Below, piece after piece: positions 33,813-41,736 of a stretch of DNA of 64,000 nt. The notes under the pieces were generated by a model. The model worked only from the letters and a program-made list of their open reading frames with translations. It had not been told where the DNA came from and ran no database searches. This DNA comes from an uncultured Methanoregula sp. (lineage in GTDB: Archaea; Halobacteriota; Methanomicrobia; Methanomicrobiales; Methanospirillaceae), in contig NZ_OY763919.1 in NCBI RefSeq assembly GCF_963667735.1, forward strand, positions 2,047,539-2,111,538, written 5' to 3'. A program made the translations under genes and the position numbers. The first letter of the stretch is position 1. Every line of letters starts with the position of its first letter.

Positions 33813-34316
33813 GTGCAGGTCTCCATGAAACTCGAGATGAAAGATTCACCGGGTCAACTTGTTGCAGCGTTAAAACCGATCTCCGATGTGGGGGGAAACA
33901 TCAAAGCGGTTATCCACCAGCGGGAACCCGATTCAGCTATTGATACCCTGGATGTGCAGATCGTTCTGGAACTGCCTGAAGGGAGACTGGACAAACTCAA
34001 GATCCTTCTCCAGGAGCAGGGTGTCCATATCCAGCGAATCGGCGAGGAGCGGTTGCTTTACAAAAGGACTGTTATCATGATCGGGCACCTGATGCATACC
34101 GATCTCTCCGATACGGTTGATCAGATCGACTCCACCGGCTTTGCGGAAGTCAGCGAGCTCTCCATGAGCATGCCAGCGGTGAACGAGAGATCTTCGTCAC
34201 GGATAACCATCAAATCCATCAGCCGCGATGACATGGCCGCAGCTCTCACCATCCTTCGCCGTGTAGCATCCCAGAAATCCCTTCTTCTTGTCGAACCCCT
34301 GGAGGATATTGCATGA
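33813..34316 (+). CDS. ACT-domain regulatory protein upstream of homoserine dehydrogenase
   Basis: This encodes about 167 residues. The first 80 form an ACT-like beta-alpha-beta-beta-alpha-beta domain (Asp-Ser-Pro-Gly-Gln-Leu at the ligand-binding turn), and a second related region follows. ACT domains bind amino acids and control biosynthetic enzymes. The start is chosen as the GTG at 33813 because AAAGGTG sits five bases before it; a TTG at 33798 and an ATG at 33825 are alternatives. It overlaps the homoserine dehydrogenase start by four bases (ATGA). That enzyme lacks its own ACT domain here, so this protein may give threonine or another feedback in trans. Confidence 0.82.
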   Translation: MQVSMKLEMKDSPGQLVAALKPISDVGGNIKAVIHQREPDSAIDTLDVQIVLELPEGRLDKLKILLQEQGVHIQRIGEERLLYKRTVIMIGHLMHTDLSDTVDQIDSTGFAEVSELSMSMPAVNERSSSRITIKSISRDDMAAALTILRRVASQKSLLLVEPLEDIA

Positions 34317-35302
34317 TGCGTGTGGCACTCATCGGTATGGGCTCTGTCGGGAGAGGTGTTGCAGAAACCTTATCTAAAAAAGATCTCGGCGTGGTAATTA
34401 CCGGGCTTGCCGATTCACGGAGCGGTTGCATGGACCGGAATGGCATCGATATTCCCGCGGTTCTGTCAGCCAAGAAAAAGAACGGTCTCTGCGGTAGTGC
34501 TGACATCTCTGCTGAAGATGTTATAAAAAAAGCCGATTATGATGCGCTCATCGAAGTTACTCCGACAAATGCGCTGACCGGGGAGCCTGCTATTGGGTAT
34601 ATCAGAACCGCACTTGCACAAAAGAAGCATGTTGTAACTTCCAACAAAGGCCCGATTGCCCTTGCATGCAAAGAGCTCAGGGCCCTGGCACAGAAAAACC
34701 AGGTTTCCCTCCGTTACGAAGCTACCGTAGCCGGCGCTATCCCGGTGATGCATGTCCTGGAGCACGGTCTTGCCGGCAATGAAATTCTCGGTCTGTATGG
34801 TGTCCTGAATGGCACGTGCAATTATATCCTGACCCGTATGGCCGCCGAGGGTCTCACGTACGAGCAGGCTCTTCTTGAAGCCCGTGAGATGGGGTATGCC
34901 GAAGCCGATCCCACATATGATGTACAGGGAATCGATGCTGCAATAAAACTGGTGATCCTTGCAAATACCATCTGGGATAACGACGCAACGCTCGATCAGG
35001 TTGACCGAACGGGAATTGATCTCCTGACGGCAGATGCACTACGGCTGGCGGAAGATGAAGGCTGTACAATACGGCTGATAGCTGAAGCGATTCCCCGGAA
35101 AAAAATCCTGCGGGTCTCACCACGGATCATTGAGAAGAACCATCCCCTCGTTGTTGAAGGCACGCTCAATGCCCTGACCCTTGAAACCGATCTTGCTAAG
35201 GAGATTACCTTAATCGGGCGGGGAGCAGGTTCGGTCGAGACCGCGAGTGCAATAATCGGTGACCTGCTTTTTATCCGCGATCACTATGTCCAGCGTACTT
35301 GA
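34313..35302 (+). CDS. hom: Homoserine dehydrogenase
   Basis: This reduces aspartate semialdehyde to homoserine, on the way to threonine and methionine. The 329 residues hold an N-terminal NAD(P)-binding Rossmann fold (Gly-Met-Gly-Ser-Val-Gly-Arg-Gly) and the catalytic domain. That domain contains Ser-Asn-Lys-Gly-Pro, Val-Ala-Gly-Ala-Ile-Pro, Asn-Gly-Thr-Cys-Asn-Tyr-Ile-Leu and Ala-Asp-Pro-Thr-Tyr-Asp-Val-Gln-Gly-Ile-Asp-Ala. It has the short form without a C-terminal ACT domain. Two Met codons begin the frame. Confidence 0.95.
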   Translation: MMRVALIGMGSVGRGVAETLSKKDLGVVITGLADSRSGCMDRNGIDIPAVLSAKKKNGLCGSADISAEDVIKKADYDALIEVTPTNALTGEPAIGYIRTALAQKKHVVTSNKGPIALACKELRALAQKNQVSLRYEATVAGAIPVMHVLEHGLAGNEILGLYGVLNGTCNYILTRMAAEGLTYEQALLEAREMGYAEADPTYDVQGIDAAIKLVILANTIWDNDATLDQVDRTGIDLLTADALRLAEDEGCTIRLIAEAIPRKKILRVSPRIIEKNHPLVVEGTLNALTLETDLAKEITLIGRGAGSVETASAIIGDLLFIRDHYVQRT

Positions 35303-36395
35303 ACACCGGCGTGACTATCTGCGTCTGATGAGGCAGTTCACCCTGGACAAAGGTTTTTTCACGATAACTGATATCCAGAAGGCTGCAGATATCCCCCGCA
35401 GTACGGCACAGGACTGGGTTTACCGGCTGCAAAATGAAGGCTGCGTTCTTTTGAAGGAGGAGAAACGCGGGAGATCTGCAGCCCGTTATGCTGCGATCAG
35501 TGCGATGCCTGCAAGTACCTGCCGGCGGATTTTCACCACCGTTGATAAGAATCAGGTTGCGATTTTTCATGAATGTATCAGTGGTGCCTGTGCAGCCTTC
35601 TGCGGGTACCATCATGCCCTTGCAGGGGGAGTTCTCTCTCATGTGGAACGCGACGGGACTCTTCTGAAGGAAATGGCAGATCTTGGTGAGCATGAGATCC
35701 GGGTGGGACTCCCGCCGCTTGCAGCAGTGGGTGTATGTAGTGTTGAGAGGCACGGGGATGTAATTATCCAGACAATCCGCTGCATCGGGGGTCCCGCATA
35801 TTCGCTCACTGATATGATGGCCCGGGCAGATGGAATACATCGGGTTGAACCCCGCCACGCCGGCCCTGTTGTTGAGGGAAAAGTCTGGACTTCTGCCTGC
35901 ATGCACGTTATCATCGGCATTGACGATACTGATAACCGCGAAGGAGGGGCCACGTTTGCTCTTGCTCTTGCCCTCCTGAATCATCTGTCCGGGATCAAGG
36001 GTGTCCTTCCCATAAGCCATCACGTGGTGATGCTCAATCCGGATGTTGTTTGCAAGACTGCGGGAAATTCGGCAAGTTACATAGAGATTGCAGTCATTCC
36101 CGCTCTATTTCCTGACCTTGCTGACCGTGTCCGCAGGTTTGTCTCTGATGAATCCTATTCACTCAACTGGGGGGTAGCCATCAGGACCGGGTTTTCAGAT
36201 CGTGAAGGGCTACGGGAATATGGCCGGCTCGTGCGGGAAGGGATAATAACAAGGAATATTGCGGAAGCAACCGCTGAGCGCTGTGAGATTGCTCTGTTTG
36301 GGGGAAACGGGGTAATCGGGGCTCTCGGAGCTGTTGCGTTGGCAGGACTTTCCCATGAAATCCATCTTGATCCTCATAAGAATGATTTTATTTGA
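35286..36395 (+). CDS. HTH protein with TiaS-like/methanogenesis-marker-11-like domain
   Basis: This encodes about 369 residues. Residues 1-70 look like a winged helix-turn-helix (Thr-Ile-Thr-Asp-Ile-Gln-Lys-Ala-Ala-Asp-Ile-Pro-Arg-Ser-Thr). A middle region (about 85-195) with several Cys and His has no name that I know. The C-terminal half begins Ile-Ile-Gly-Ile-Asp-Asp-Thr-Asp-Asn, then has Leu-Asn-Pro-Asp-Val and Gly-Gly-Asn-Gly-Val-Ile-Gly-Ala-Leu. These are the marks of the TiaS kinase domain, which agmatinylates tRNA-Ile2, and methanogenesis marker 11 has a similar layout (from memory). The ATG at 35286 overlaps the hom stop by 17 bases. It is probably not TiaS itself, as the C-terminal RNA-binding part is missing. 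Role unknown. Confidence 0.7.
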   Translation: MSSVLEHRRDYLRLMRQFTLDKGFFTITDIQKAADIPRSTAQDWVYRLQNEGCVLLKEEKRGRSAARYAAISAMPASTCRRIFTTVDKNQVAIFHECISGACAAFCGYHHALAGGVLSHVERDGTLLKEMADLGEHEIRVGLPPLAAVGVCSVERHGDVIIQTIRCIGGPAYSLTDMMARADGIHRVEPRHAGPVVEGKVWTSACMHVIIGIDDTDNREGGATFALALALLNHLSGIKGVLPISHHVVMLNPDVVCKTAGNSASYIEIAVIPALFPDLADRVRRFVSDESYSLNWGVAIRTGFSDREGLREYGRLVREGIITRNIAEATAERCEIALFGGNGVIGALGAVALAGLSHEIHLDPHKNDFI

Positions 36396-36552
36396 ATTTC
36401 TCTATAATGTGATTAGCGTTTGATTTCAGCACTGTTTGTTTTGATCACATCCTCCGTTTCAAGAATTCATATAGCAACCTATTAATAGGAAGATGCAAAA
36501 TAACCCATCATACATTGTCTTGCCTGAACGCAGGCATTTTTGGAGTAGTTAC

Positions 36553-36954
36553 ATGGCATTTACCAAGAAGAATGAAGAAGCAGTATCACCCGTCATCGGT
36601 GTGATTCTGATGGTCGCCATCACGGTGATCCTCGCAGCTGTCATTGCTGCATTCGTGTTCGGCATGGCCGGGAATATCAAGTCCTCGAAGACGGTTGGTG
36701 TGACGCTTACCCTGAATGCAAGCAATTATGGTGTTGCAACGATTTCCGGTGGAACGGATCTCCCGTCACTGAACTCTGTCAACTACAGTGTCAATGGTGG
36801 GACCGAGTATGTGATTTTCCCCGCTGGAACAGTTGGAGTAGGAAAATATAACGTCACAAGTACCTATGGTTCAATTGCTAAGGGCTCCAGAGTTCTGCTC
36901 ATCGGTTACTTCAACGATGGATCCAGTCAGATCCTTGTTGACAAACAGTTCTAA
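36553..36954 (+). CDS. Type IV pilin (Pilin_N domain), first of a tandem pair
   Basis: This encodes a 133-residue pilin precursor. A short leader is followed by Glu-Glu-Ala-Val-Ser-Pro-Val-Ile-Gly-Val-Ile-Leu-Met-Val-Ala-Ile-Thr-Val-Ile-Leu, the typical euryarchaeal pilin N terminus with a 20-plus residue hydrophobic helix. A small beta domain makes up the rest. A PilD-like peptidase (EppA type) should cut in the leader. I use the ATG at 36553, not 36493, since the leader then has normal length. The next gene is a close copy. Confidence 0.85.
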   Translation: MAFTKKNEEAVSPVIGVILMVAITVILAAVIAAFVFGMAGNIKSSKTVGVTLTLNASNYGVATISGGTDLPSLNSVNYSVNGGTEYVIFPAGTVGVGKYNVTSTYGSIAKGSRVLLIGYFNDGSSQILVDKQF

Positions 36955-36970
36955 TTATTTGAGGTGAAAA

Positions 36971-37375
36971 ATGACTTCAAATTTCAGAACAAATGAAGAA
37001 GCAGTATCACCCGTCATCGGTGTGATTCTGATGGTCGCCATCACGGTGATCCTCGCAGCTGTCATAGCTGCATTCGTATTCGGCATGGCCGGGAACATCC
37101 AGTCCTCGAAGACGGTCGGTGTGACGCTTACTCTGAATGCAAGCAATTACGGTATTGCAACGATTGCCGGTGGAACGGATCTCCCGTCACTGAACTCTGT
37201 AAATTACAGTGTTAATGGTGGGACCGAGTATGTGATTTTCCCCGCTGGAACGGTTGGAGTAGGAAAATATAACGTCACAAGTGCCTATGGTTCAATTGCC
37301 AAGGGTTCCAGAGTCCTGCTCATCGGTTACTTCAACGATGGGACAAACCAGATCCTCGTTGACAAACAATTCTAA
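36971..37375 (+). CDS. Type IV pilin (Pilin_N domain), second of a tandem pair
   Basis: This encodes a 134-residue pilin. Apart from its leader it is nearly identical to the preceding pilin, differing at only a few residues (for example Lys versus Gln after Ala-Gly-Asn-Ile, Val versus Ile in the Asn-Tyr-Gly segment and Ser versus Ala near the Asp-Leu-Pro segment). The DNA is also highly similar across the shared part, so this is a recent tandem duplication or the copies are held alike by gene conversion. A ribosome binding site (GAGGTGA) precedes the ATG. A T-run terminator follows. Confidence 0.87.
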   Translation: MTSNFRTNEEAVSPVIGVILMVAITVILAAVIAAFVFGMAGNIQSSKTVGVTLTLNASNYGIATIAGGTDLPSLNSVNYSVNGGTEYVIFPAGTVGVGKYNVTSAYGSIAKGSRVLLIGYFNDGTNQILVDKQF

Positions 37376-37390
37376 TCTTTTTTTTATATT
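37376..37390 (+). terminator. T-run after the second pilin
   Basis: The stop is followed at once by TCTTTTTTTTTATATT with about eight consecutive T (37378-37385), a strong U-tract terminator for the pilin pair. Confidence 0.55.
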
Positions 37391-37501
37391 GACCTCGTGT
37401 GACCATTTAGATCCGGTACAACGGTCTTCGGTCATTTACTATTCTTATAAGCATGATTCGTCACCTTCATTAGTTGTCCCGGTGATAGTCTTCACTACAT
37501 C

Positions 37502-38032
37502 ATGACCCGGATCAATATTGCTCTCGTTCTCCAGTGTGTTACGCTCCTTATTCCGCTGAACCTTTATGTTGTTGGCGACTGGCTGGGTTCGGGGATTCAG
37601 TGGGCCTTGTTCAGGTTTCAGTATACCTATGCCGGCACCAGTATCATTCCCTTTACCAGCGATCTCGGGTATATTATTTCCGGCACGATCACGGGACGAA
37701 CTGCTTTTTCAATGTTTGCCGGAGTATGTGGCTCATGCCTGCTGATAGCTGCATTCTGCCTGGTTCTCTTCTCCCGTCCCGCTGAACAGGATAAACGAAT
37801 GAAAATTATAGGTATCCTTACAATAGCTGGTGGATTATTATTTTTAGGCTCATCTCTCATACAATATGGCATTTTCCTGAATGGCCCTGCAGGTTTGGCT
37901 ATTCCCGTTGGGATTCCCCTAGTTCTCATAATCGGCTGGATTGCATATAGCGGGTTTTATCTTCGCCTCTTTCCCAACGATGAAGAATCCGGGGAAGAGG
38001 ATGATGAGTCAGAAAACTCTCCTGGATTATAG
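37502..38032 (+). CDS. Four-span membrane protein, unknown
   Basis: This encodes 176 residues with four hydrophobic stretches (about 7-25, 72-94, 106-124 and 132-152) and a strongly acidic C-terminal tail (Asp-Glu-Glu-Ser-Gly-Glu-Glu-Asp-Asp). I recognise no family. It stands alone between the pilin terminator and the tRNA gene, with its own start shortly after a TATA-like run (TTCTTATAAGC near 37441-37451). It could be one of many small integral membrane proteins of Methanomicrobiales with no known role. Confidence 0.65.
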   Translation: MTRINIALVLQCVTLLIPLNLYVVGDWLGSGIQWALFRFQYTYAGTSIIPFTSDLGYIISGTITGRTAFSMFAGVCGSCLLIAAFCLVLFSRPAEQDKRMKIIGILTIAGGLLFLGSSLIQYGIFLNGPAGLAIPVGIPLVLIIGWIAYSGFYLRLFPNDEESGEEDDESENSPGL

Positions 38033-38199
38033 CACAATAAATCTGTGGAGGTCTCTCATCAGGGATAAATTTCCTTTTTATATTTTATGTTGTGAATTTC
38101 TTGAAAGATACTCGGCATGCGGAAAGCAATCTTCCAGGAATCCTTCCGCAGGACTTCTATTATTTGGGTATTGTGCAAACCGGAGAAAAACGGATTTTA

Positions 38200-38284
38200 T
38201 GCGAGGAGCCGGATTCGAACCGGCGAACCCCTGCGGGAATGGACCCTAAATCCATCGCCTTTGACCTGGCTCGGCGATCCTCGC
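38200..38284 (-). tRNA. tRNA-Leu (anticodon UAG)
   Basis: The 85-base minus-strand gene folds as a class II tRNA. The acceptor stem GCGAGGA pairs with TCCTCGC, followed by discriminator A. The anticodon stem ATGGA/TCCAT closes loop TTTAGGG with anticodon TAG. A long variable arm and a T loop GGTTCGAATCC follow. UAG decodes CUA and related leucine codons, and A as discriminator fits leucine identity. The CCA end is not encoded. No intron is seen. Confidence 0.95.
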
Positions 38285-38293
38285 TCGATTGTT

Positions 38294-38309
38294 CTTTTGT
38301 AATTTTACG
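38294..38309 (-). promoter_or_regulatory. tRNA-Leu promoter TATA box
   Basis: On the minus strand CGTAAAATTACAAAAG lies about 10-25 bases before the tRNA 5' end, a fitting distance for a tRNA promoter. Confidence 0.5.
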
Positions 38310-38465
38310 GGTTTTGTGTGAAACATCACATCTGACCCGAAATCCCGCACCTTTGGCCGGTCTCGGGTATCCACGCGTTCATGCAGGTACCGTTTTTCCT
38401 TCCTGCCCGGTATATTTTGTCCGGGTGGCGATAAGAGGATATCGCCAGCATCATGGAAACCCGGG

Positions 38466-40280
38466 TCACATATCTACCCGGGAAACGACGCCATGGATCT
38501 TGTCGGACGGGAGCTTGTAGAACTGGACCACCGATGGAGAGAGGCGTTTCAGGGCAGCAAAGATCCGCCAGACGATATGCGTGGTGCTGATATCCTCCAT
38601 ACCATAGAAGATCGTCTTCTCCTCGATCTCTGCTTCTTTTAAGATATTCCCTATATCGACAATCTCCATATACCCGAGATAGATCTCGAAGATGGAGAGG
38701 CCCGCGGTAATCTCCCGGGTAACCCCCCAGGTCACGCCAAACGGCTGTTCGGTCCTGATGATCGAGATGATGATATTATCATCATAGACGATGTTGTTGG
38801 TGAACATGATCCGGGATACGTATTTCGGGAGTTTCCGGAAATCCCGGGCAAAGAAGAGTGCAGTTCCCGAGATCCTATTCACCGAACGGTACACACCATC
38901 GAACTTCGGTATGAACTCTTCAAGCGGAATTGGGGTGAGCGCTGCAGCCAGTTTCTTCTGTCCGTTGACGAAGATCATGATGATGCAGAACGGGATGAGT
39001 GCGATCAGGAGTGACCAGTAACCGCCGGCCGGGATCTTGTGGAAATTTGCAATGAGAAACGCGGACGCTACGATGAAGACACCGGAGGCGATCACCGTCT
39101 TGATAATCTCTCCTCTCAGGATATAGATCCACAGGATCATGATCGCGGTTATCGCCATCGTCCCGCTGACAGCAAGCCCGTATGCATGCGTAAGATTATT
39201 GGATGTCTGGAAGATGGCGATAACCAGCAGGACCGCAACAAGCAGGAGCCAGTTGACAACATCGATATAGATCTGCGACCTGAGCTGGGGAGACGTGTAT
39301 TCAATCCGTAATAACGGCATGATGCGGGTTGTAAGCCCCTGGTAGACAATAGAAAAGATTCCCGAGATCATGGCCTGGGATGCAATGACCGTCGCCGCAA
39401 TGCTCAGGACGAGGAATGGGATATAGAGGAAGGCAAACTGGGAATAGACCATCTCAAAGAGGACATTGTGGGCTCCGGGATGGGTCATCAGGAAAGCACC
39501 CTGCCCCAGGTAATTGATCACAAGGGCGCCAAACACCAGGTACCATGCCCTGATGATGGGCTCCCTTCCAAGATGCCCCATGTCTGCGTACAGGGCTTCG
39601 CCGCCGGTTGCGCAGAGAATGACCGAAGAGAGGATCAGGAATCCTTCAAGACCGTGGCTCAGGATATAATTGATTCCGTACATGGGGTTTAATGCAAGCA
39701 GAACCTGGGGTGCGGCAAAAAGAGCCAGAAGCCCCCCGATAGCAAGAGCTAGGAACCAGATCACCATGACCGGGCCAAAGGCCCAGGCAACGCGTTCCGA
39801 TCCCCGCTTCTGGAAGGCAAAGAGGCCGATTGCGATCGCTGCTGCAACCAGCATCAGGAAGATCTGGGGGATATTTTCGAGACCCGGGACAAGGAGGGTA
39901 CCTTCAACCGCAGAGAGGATACTGATCGCGGGGGTGATGACCCCGTCCCCGATAAATAATGAGATCCCGATGATGGCAAGCAGCGAGACAAAGGCCGCCT
40001 GGTTGCCGGATTTGAGGAGCGGGAGAAGGATCTCCTTGAGCACGATGGTGCCACCCTCTCCTTTCTTGCCAAGATGCATGGCAAGGTACGTATATTCTAC
40101 GGTAACGAGGATGGTGAGGGTCCAGATGATGAGGGACAGGATCCCCATCACATTCTGGGGAGTGGGGGGGATGAGGAGAAATATTGCGGTAAACGTATAA
40201 ATGGGACTTGTGCCGATATCACCGAATACAAGACCCATTGATTTGACGATCCCGGGCATGGCAAAATAATTTTTCAGCAT
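38466..40280 (-). CDS. kup: Potassium transporter Kup
   Basis: This is a KUP/HAK-type K+ uptake protein of about 604 residues with around 12 membrane spans in the first 440. Ser-Met-Gly-Leu-Val-Phe-Gly-Asp-Ile-Gly-Thr-Ser-Pro-Ile-Tyr-Thr at the N terminus is the family signature. A cytosolic C-terminal domain (about 445-604) follows. It probably cotransports H+ and K+. I use the ATG at 40280 because a TATA-like AAGATTATACCC lies about 30 bases upstream. A start at 40331 would lie inside that promoter. Confidence 0.93.
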   Translation of the reverse strand: MLKNYFAMPGIVKSMGLVFGDIGTSPIYTFTAIFLLIPPTPQNVMGILSLIIWTLTILVTVEYTYLAMHLGKKGEGGTIVLKEILLPLLKSGNQAAFVSLLAIIGISLFIGDGVITPAISILSAVEGTLLVPGLENIPQIFLMLVAAAIAIGLFAFQKRGSERVAWAFGPVMVIWFLALAIGGLLALFAAPQVLLALNPMYGINYILSHGLEGFLILSSVILCATGGEALYADMGHLGREPIIRAWYLVFGALVINYLGQGAFLMTHPGAHNVLFEMVYSQFAFLYIPFLVLSIAATVIASQAMISGIFSIVYQGLTTRIMPLLRIEYTSPQLRSQIYIDVVNWLLLVAVLLVIAIFQTSNNLTHAYGLAVSGTMAITAIMILWIYILRGEIIKTVIASGVFIVASAFLIANFHKIPAGGYWSLLIALIPFCIIMIFVNGQKKLAAALTPIPLEEFIPKFDGVYRSVNRISGTALFFARDFRKLPKYVSRIMFTNNIVYDDNIIISIIRTEQPFGVTWGVTREITAGLSIFEIYLGYMEIVDIGNILKEAEIEEKTIFYGMEDISTTHIVWRIFAALKRLSPSVVQFYKLPSDKIHGVVSRVDM

Positions 40281-40590
40281 TTGTTCATTACCTGTCGTCA
40301 GAATTAGGGTATAATCTTTTCTTTTTCTCATCAGATTTTACCCGTTTTGATAACCCTGCCCTCAGGAAACCGTTGATATACCCGGATATTTCCGGTCCTG
40401 CTTCACGCAGTTCTCTTAAAAGCCTGATCCCGGTAACGGATGTATCCCTCGCAGCCTTTTGTCTTGAAGAACAAGAGCATGTCCTGTCATCCCTTGCCGT
40501 GTCAGAGAAAATCAACATCTGCCGGTTAAGGGAGTTTATCTGCTTTTATCAAGTTCTGGTTTTATCGGTGAACCCGAGGTTGCGGGGTCA
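40281..40590. other. Spacer between kup and the AI-2E-type gene
   Basis: These 310 bases carry the kup promoter (TATA near 40307-40318 on the minus strand). A 76-codon minus-strand frame (40288-40518) ends just before kup. It shows no domain and covers the promoter, so I do not call it a gene. Confidence 0.35.
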
Positions 40591-41622
40591 TCATCCCTGA
40601 TCCGAAGTCCCCGGTGAGCACTGGTCTTTGCGGTCCTGCACATAGATCCGGTAACTTGTAATGATGAGGACAACGATCAGGGGTCCCAGGACAAAACCCG
40701 CGAGCCCCATGGTCATGAGACCCCCAACGATACCTATGAACATGATCAGAAAATTGATCTTCACCCGGCGGCCGACCAGGGCCGGGCGGATATAGATCTC
40801 CGGAACAAGCGAGACACAGATGTATCCGAGGAAGAAGAGGATCAAAACGCCCCGCATGTCCCCAAGAGCCAGGGCGTAAGCCCCGATGATGATGAACGCA
40901 ACGGAGGATCCGAGAATCGGGATGAGTTCGCAGAATGCTGCAAAGAATGAGAAGAAGAAGATGTTCCCGTATCCCAGGAGATAGAATACCGGGACGGCGA
41001 TGAAAAACGTGAGAACTGCGATGGCTATCTGGACAATATAGATGGTATAGAGGGTGTCCGAAGTAACCTCCGACAGCTGGGAGACGTATCCGGTAAGCGA
41101 TCCGGGAATATGGCAAAAGAGCCTGTTTTTGATCTCCTCGCCTTTCAGGAAGAGGACAAAGAGGGTGAAGAAGAAGACGAACATCTTGAAAAGAATGACC
41201 GGCAGGTAATCGAGCAAGGTCTTCTGATAATCAACAAACAATGCGAAAGCCTCGCTGAGCATGGCAGTAAGGCTTCCCTTGTTGATGGGAACCCCGTACG
41301 CTATGGGGTTTGTTGCCGGGTTGTTGAGCCAGACCCCGATGGTTCCCAGCATATCCGAGAGGGTGGCGGTATTGGCAGAAAAGATGACAAGCGTGAGCGC
41401 AACCACTGCGCAGCTTCCCACAAAGACAAGGAGCGTTATGGATGCCGCGGCAAGGACCGGGCGGATCTTTGCTGCGAGTTTTTTATACGTGGGGAAGAGG
41501 ACGACTGCAAGGGATGCGCCGAGAAGGACCATATCCATAATGGACCAGAATATGATTATTGCCCCGAGAACGAGCAGGACGAGGAGGATGAACGGATATT
41601 GTTCCGGGCGGATTTTCTGCAT
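40591..41622 (-). CDS. AI-2E/PerM-family membrane protein
   Basis: This encodes 343 residues with about eight membrane spans and the family's C-terminal signature (Leu-Ile-Pro-Ile-Leu-Gly-Ser, and Phe-Val-Leu-Gly-Pro-Leu-Ile near the end). Members are called AI-2E transporters after one E. coli protein that exports autoinducer-2. Others move Na+ or act as general permeases, so the substrate in this archaeon is unknown. It is divergent from trkH with 114 bases between the starts. Confidence 0.9.
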   Translation of the reverse strand: MQKIRPEQYPFILLVLLVLGAIIIFWSIMDMVLLGASLAVVLFPTYKKLAAKIRPVLAAASITLLVFVGSCAVVALTLVIFSANTATLSDMLGTIGVWLNNPATNPIAYGVPINKGSLTAMLSEAFALFVDYQKTLLDYLPVILFKMFVFFFTLFVLFLKGEEIKNRLFCHIPGSLTGYVSQLSEVTSDTLYTIYIVQIAIAVLTFFIAVPVFYLLGYGNIFFFSFFAAFCELIPILGSSVAFIIIGAYALALGDMRGVLILFFLGYICVSLVPEIYIRPALVGRRVKINFLIMFIGIVGGLMTMGLAGFVLGPLIVVLIITSYRIYVQDRKDQCSPGTSDQG

Positions 41623-41702
41623 ACGTCAGTATCTAGTGGGAAGCGGTGAGTCTTAAGCAATCCTGTGGACCGGTACCCTGATTCCCGGAAACGATAGCCA
41701 TA

Positions 41703-41712
41703 ACAATATAAT
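41703..41712 (+). promoter_or_regulatory. trkH promoter TATA box
   Basis: CAATATAATC sits about 26-30 bases before the trkH ATG, which predicts a nearly leaderless transcript. Confidence 0.5.
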
Positions 41713-41736
41713 CCTTCCAATCTCCTTACGTATCAG

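Noticed and set aside
40288..40518. Minus-strand frame of 76 residues upstream of kup
   Set aside because: It covers the likely kup promoter and has no domain; only the C-terminal half looks protein-like.
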